A DNA stretch of 64,000 bases from Aeromonas salmonicida subsp. salmonicida (GTDB lineage Bacteria; Pseudomonadota; Gammaproteobacteria; Enterobacterales; Aeromonadaceae), in NCBI RefSeq assembly GCF_001643305.1, contig NZ_LSGW01000115.1, positions 16,497 to 80,496 of the forward strand, in the 5' to 3' direction. Shown here piece by piece: positions 62,318 through 64,000 of the stretch (position 1 is its first letter; each line of letters starts with the position of its first letter). The notes under the pieces are model-generated. The model was not told the origin of the DNA and searched no databases. It saw nothing but the letters and a program-made list of their open reading frames with translations. A program made the translations under genes and the position numbers.

Positions 62318-63431
62318 ATGAAAAAAATAATTCATGCTGCTTTCTGTATTGATGATTCCTTTTCCGTTCATTTGGCAGCCCTGATACATAGCTTGGGAAA
62401 ATATCTCAATCAGGACTTCCAGCTGAAATGTCATATTCTAGCTAGACTTAATGGAGAGAATATATTTAAGCTATCGAAGTTGAATTCTGAAAACATAGTA
62501 ATCAAGTTTCATGATAATTTACCAAGTTATAAAAACATTCCCATCAGCAGCCTCTATAATAATAGATTGAATGAGGTTGCCTATTATAGGTTTGCTATCC
62601 CGAATGTCTTGCAAAATATTGAGAAGGTTTTGTTTATCGATGCTGACATGATTGCTGTGGGGGATGTCAGCTCGCTTTGGTCGATTGAGATGGGGGAGGC
62701 AGTCGTTGCCGTGGTATCTGATCATATACTGGGATATGATAAAGAGAAACAACAGGAACGAGGAATATCCTCCGGAAAGTATTTCAACGCAGGTTTTATG
62801 CTGATGGATCTAGATAAATGGCGAGAAAAAAATATCAGTGAACAAGCATTGGGCTTACTCATTGATAATAATGGTTTTGAGCACAATGACCAAGATGCTT
62901 TAAACATTATATTGGAGAAAAAAACATTCTATCTCGATACTAAATGGAATGCTCAACCTAATCATCTTGCGCAACAGGATGTGCCTATGCCTGTCTTGGT
63001 ACATTTCTGTGGTCAGGAAAAACCTTGGCATGCATATTGCATCCATCCTTTCAAGGATCATTACCTAGAAAGTCGAGCTGAAACTGAATATGCATGTGAG
63101 CCGCTACAGGCATATCTTGATCAAGATGATATGGAAATATTGTCCCGCTTAAAAATGAAATTTCCTAATGGTGCGCGTGTTGTCGTTTGGGGGGCAGGTC
63201 AGAGAGGTCGGCGCTTATGCTATGAAATGATAAATAATATGAGTCAGTATTCAATAGTTCATTTTGTCGATAATTGTCGATAAAAATATAAATGGCGAAT
63301 TTATGGGTATAAAGATAAGTCACCACATTTTGGATATAAAGATGATTGATGCCATAATAATTGCATCCATCCCTTACCGGGCCGAGATTATAGATGAAAT
63401 AGGGGCGAATACTGGTCTTGCTTATATATAA
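62318..63431 (+). pseudogene. Glycosyltransferase family 8 with C-terminal Rossmann-like module, frameshifted by a 10-bp duplication
   Basis: The translated part (321 residues, stop at 63281-63283) contains a complete GT8 catalytic domain: AAFCIDDSFSVHLAALIHSL, the DxD motif VLFIDADMIAVGD, FNAGFMLMDLDKWRE and the VHFCGQEKPWH site. After about residue 280 a second domain starts, VVVWGAGQRGRRLCYEM. It is cut short at HFVDNCR by an exact 10-bp tandem duplication (TTGTCGATAA at 63264 and 63274). Without the duplication the frame continues 51 more codons (KNINGEFMGIKISHHILDIK, then IIIAS) to a stop at 63431. The catalytic domain may still work. Confidence 0.8.
63264..63283 (+). repeat. Exact 10-bp tandem duplication causing frameshift
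   Basis: TTGTCGATAA occurs twice without a gap. Removing one copy restores an open frame into a continuous conserved domain, so the duplication is the cause of the early stop. Confidence 0.9.
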
Positions 63432-63475
63432 AATGTTTGCTTTTTTATTCTATAATCGTTTATCAGGATAATATA

Positions 63476-63901
63476 ATGAATGTTATAATGTTTCCCTTTG
63501 ACAGGGTTAAAAAGGGGGCGACAGTTGCTATATATTGCGCTGGTGAGATAAGTGAGAGCTTCCTAAACCAATTAAGTGCAGTCAACTATTGCCAAGTTTC
63601 TTGGTTAGTAGACCGAAAGTTCCAGTCAAAATAACTCCAGGAAAATTTGGTTTGTCTACCCCCAAATTTAATGGATTGGCAGCAGCCTGATCAGATTATT
63701 ATTGCATCACAGGCATTCAAGAATGAGATAAGTGAATATTTATTGGAGCAGGGAGTTCCTGCATCAAAATTGATCACGATAGGGAATGAGCAAAAAATTG
63801 ATGTGCTAGATCTCATCCAGGCCAGATTGAGTGCAACACCATCAGGTTATGACTGGGGAGCTTATTATAAGTCAGCTGAACTTGCTACCCTAAATAACTG
63901 A
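63476..63901 (+). pseudogene. Small Rossmann-like protein interrupted by an in-frame ochre codon
   Basis: The frame from ATG 63476 is 141 codons with one internal TAA at 63632-63634. Before it: MNVIMFPFDRVKKGATVAIY...VSWLVDRKFQSK. After it, in the same frame: LQENLVCLPPNLMDWQQPDQ, IIIASQAFKNEISEYLLEQG and on to the stop at 63901. The pattern GATVAIYCAG...LVDRK...IIIAS matches the C-terminal modules of the methyltransferase at 49134 and the GT8 at 62318. Very AT-rich. Function unknown. Confidence 0.72.
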
Positions 63902-63964
63902 TCCTAATAGAGCTACACCTTCGCTGTGCCATAGCCATTCCCGGGGAAAGGAGACACGGTATCC

Positions 63965-64000
63965 ATGAAGTATTTCACTCGAGCCAGCAGGTTGGCCATC
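63965..64000 (+). CDS. Start of an unidentified gene, truncated by window end
   Basis: An ATG with RBS AAAGGAG twelve bases upstream opens MKYFTRASRLAI to the end of the window. Too short to identify. The local GC is back to normal, so this may be the far border of the AT-rich part. Confidence 0.4.
   Translation, partial: MKYFTRASRLAI

Overview
The window looks like chromosomal DNA of a gammaproteobacterium, most likely an Aeromonas. The supports are the close protein matches to enteric/Vibrio housekeeping genes (rph-pyrE, ilvLGMEDA, priA-rpmE, rstAB, trmA, yihD-srkA-dsbA), the high GC with long antisense shadow frames, and a polar-flagellin glycosylation locus with pse, maf and LuxC/LuxE-like genes, a locus type known from Aeromonas. 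Species is not assigned. No rRNA, tRNA, CRISPR array or replication origin was seen.

Layout. 1-2437: end of an LPS-core locus, with a partial family 25 and two family 9 glycosyltransferases; the first 1.4 kb is AT-rich. 2573-5290: yicC, then rph-pyrE with a terminator-type attenuator between them. 5316-8213: copper efflux (copA-cueR) behind a promoter with a 19-bp spacer, as MerR-type activators require. 8292-13503: a diguanylate cyclase, yihD, ccoG, srkA and dsbA; srkA's 3' end is amplified in 103-bp tandem repeats. 13559-16697: a phosphonate/selenate-type ABC transporter. 16822-19944: NAD salvage (pncA, pncB) divergent from its likely repressor nrtR, with an 88-bp duplication of the pncB start. 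20103-22653: yihG-like acyltransferase and comM. 22853-29514: ilv operon with leader peptide and attenuator. 29830-38941: ompA-like porin, HPP protein, TetR regulator, EF-hand-type protein, priA, rpmE, SDR/DUF2867 protein, malic enzyme. 39021-42598: an Asr-like small protein, rstB, rstA, trmA. 42771-44576: a DUF5610 protein and a degenerate cobalamin adenosyltransferase-like protein.

44676-63901 is the accessory part: a sugar-modification island, probably for flagellin glycosylation. A left + strand module (FkbH, ACP, AAC(3)-type acyltransferase, VOC protein, DUF4910 protein, C-methyltransferase) suggests building a small acid on a dedicated carrier and moving it to an amino sugar. A central - strand block (pseF, pseG, pseI, maf) makes, activates and transfers pseudaminic acid. 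A right + strand module (PseH-like GNAT, second ACP, SDR, AMP-ligase, LuxE-like, LuxC-like) is a complete acyl activation and reduction set with no luciferase. Two glycosyltransferases and a small Rossmann-type protein follow. pseB and pseC are not in the window.

The island is eroding or variable. The DUF4910 gene has an in-frame amber codon. The family 8 glycosyltransferase has a 10-bp tandem duplication that cuts off its last domain. The terminal small gene has an in-frame ochre codon. A damaged IS1-family element without target duplication sits beside a second transposase remnant and a truncated gene. A shared C-terminal Rossmann-like module appears in three AT-rich genes of the island.
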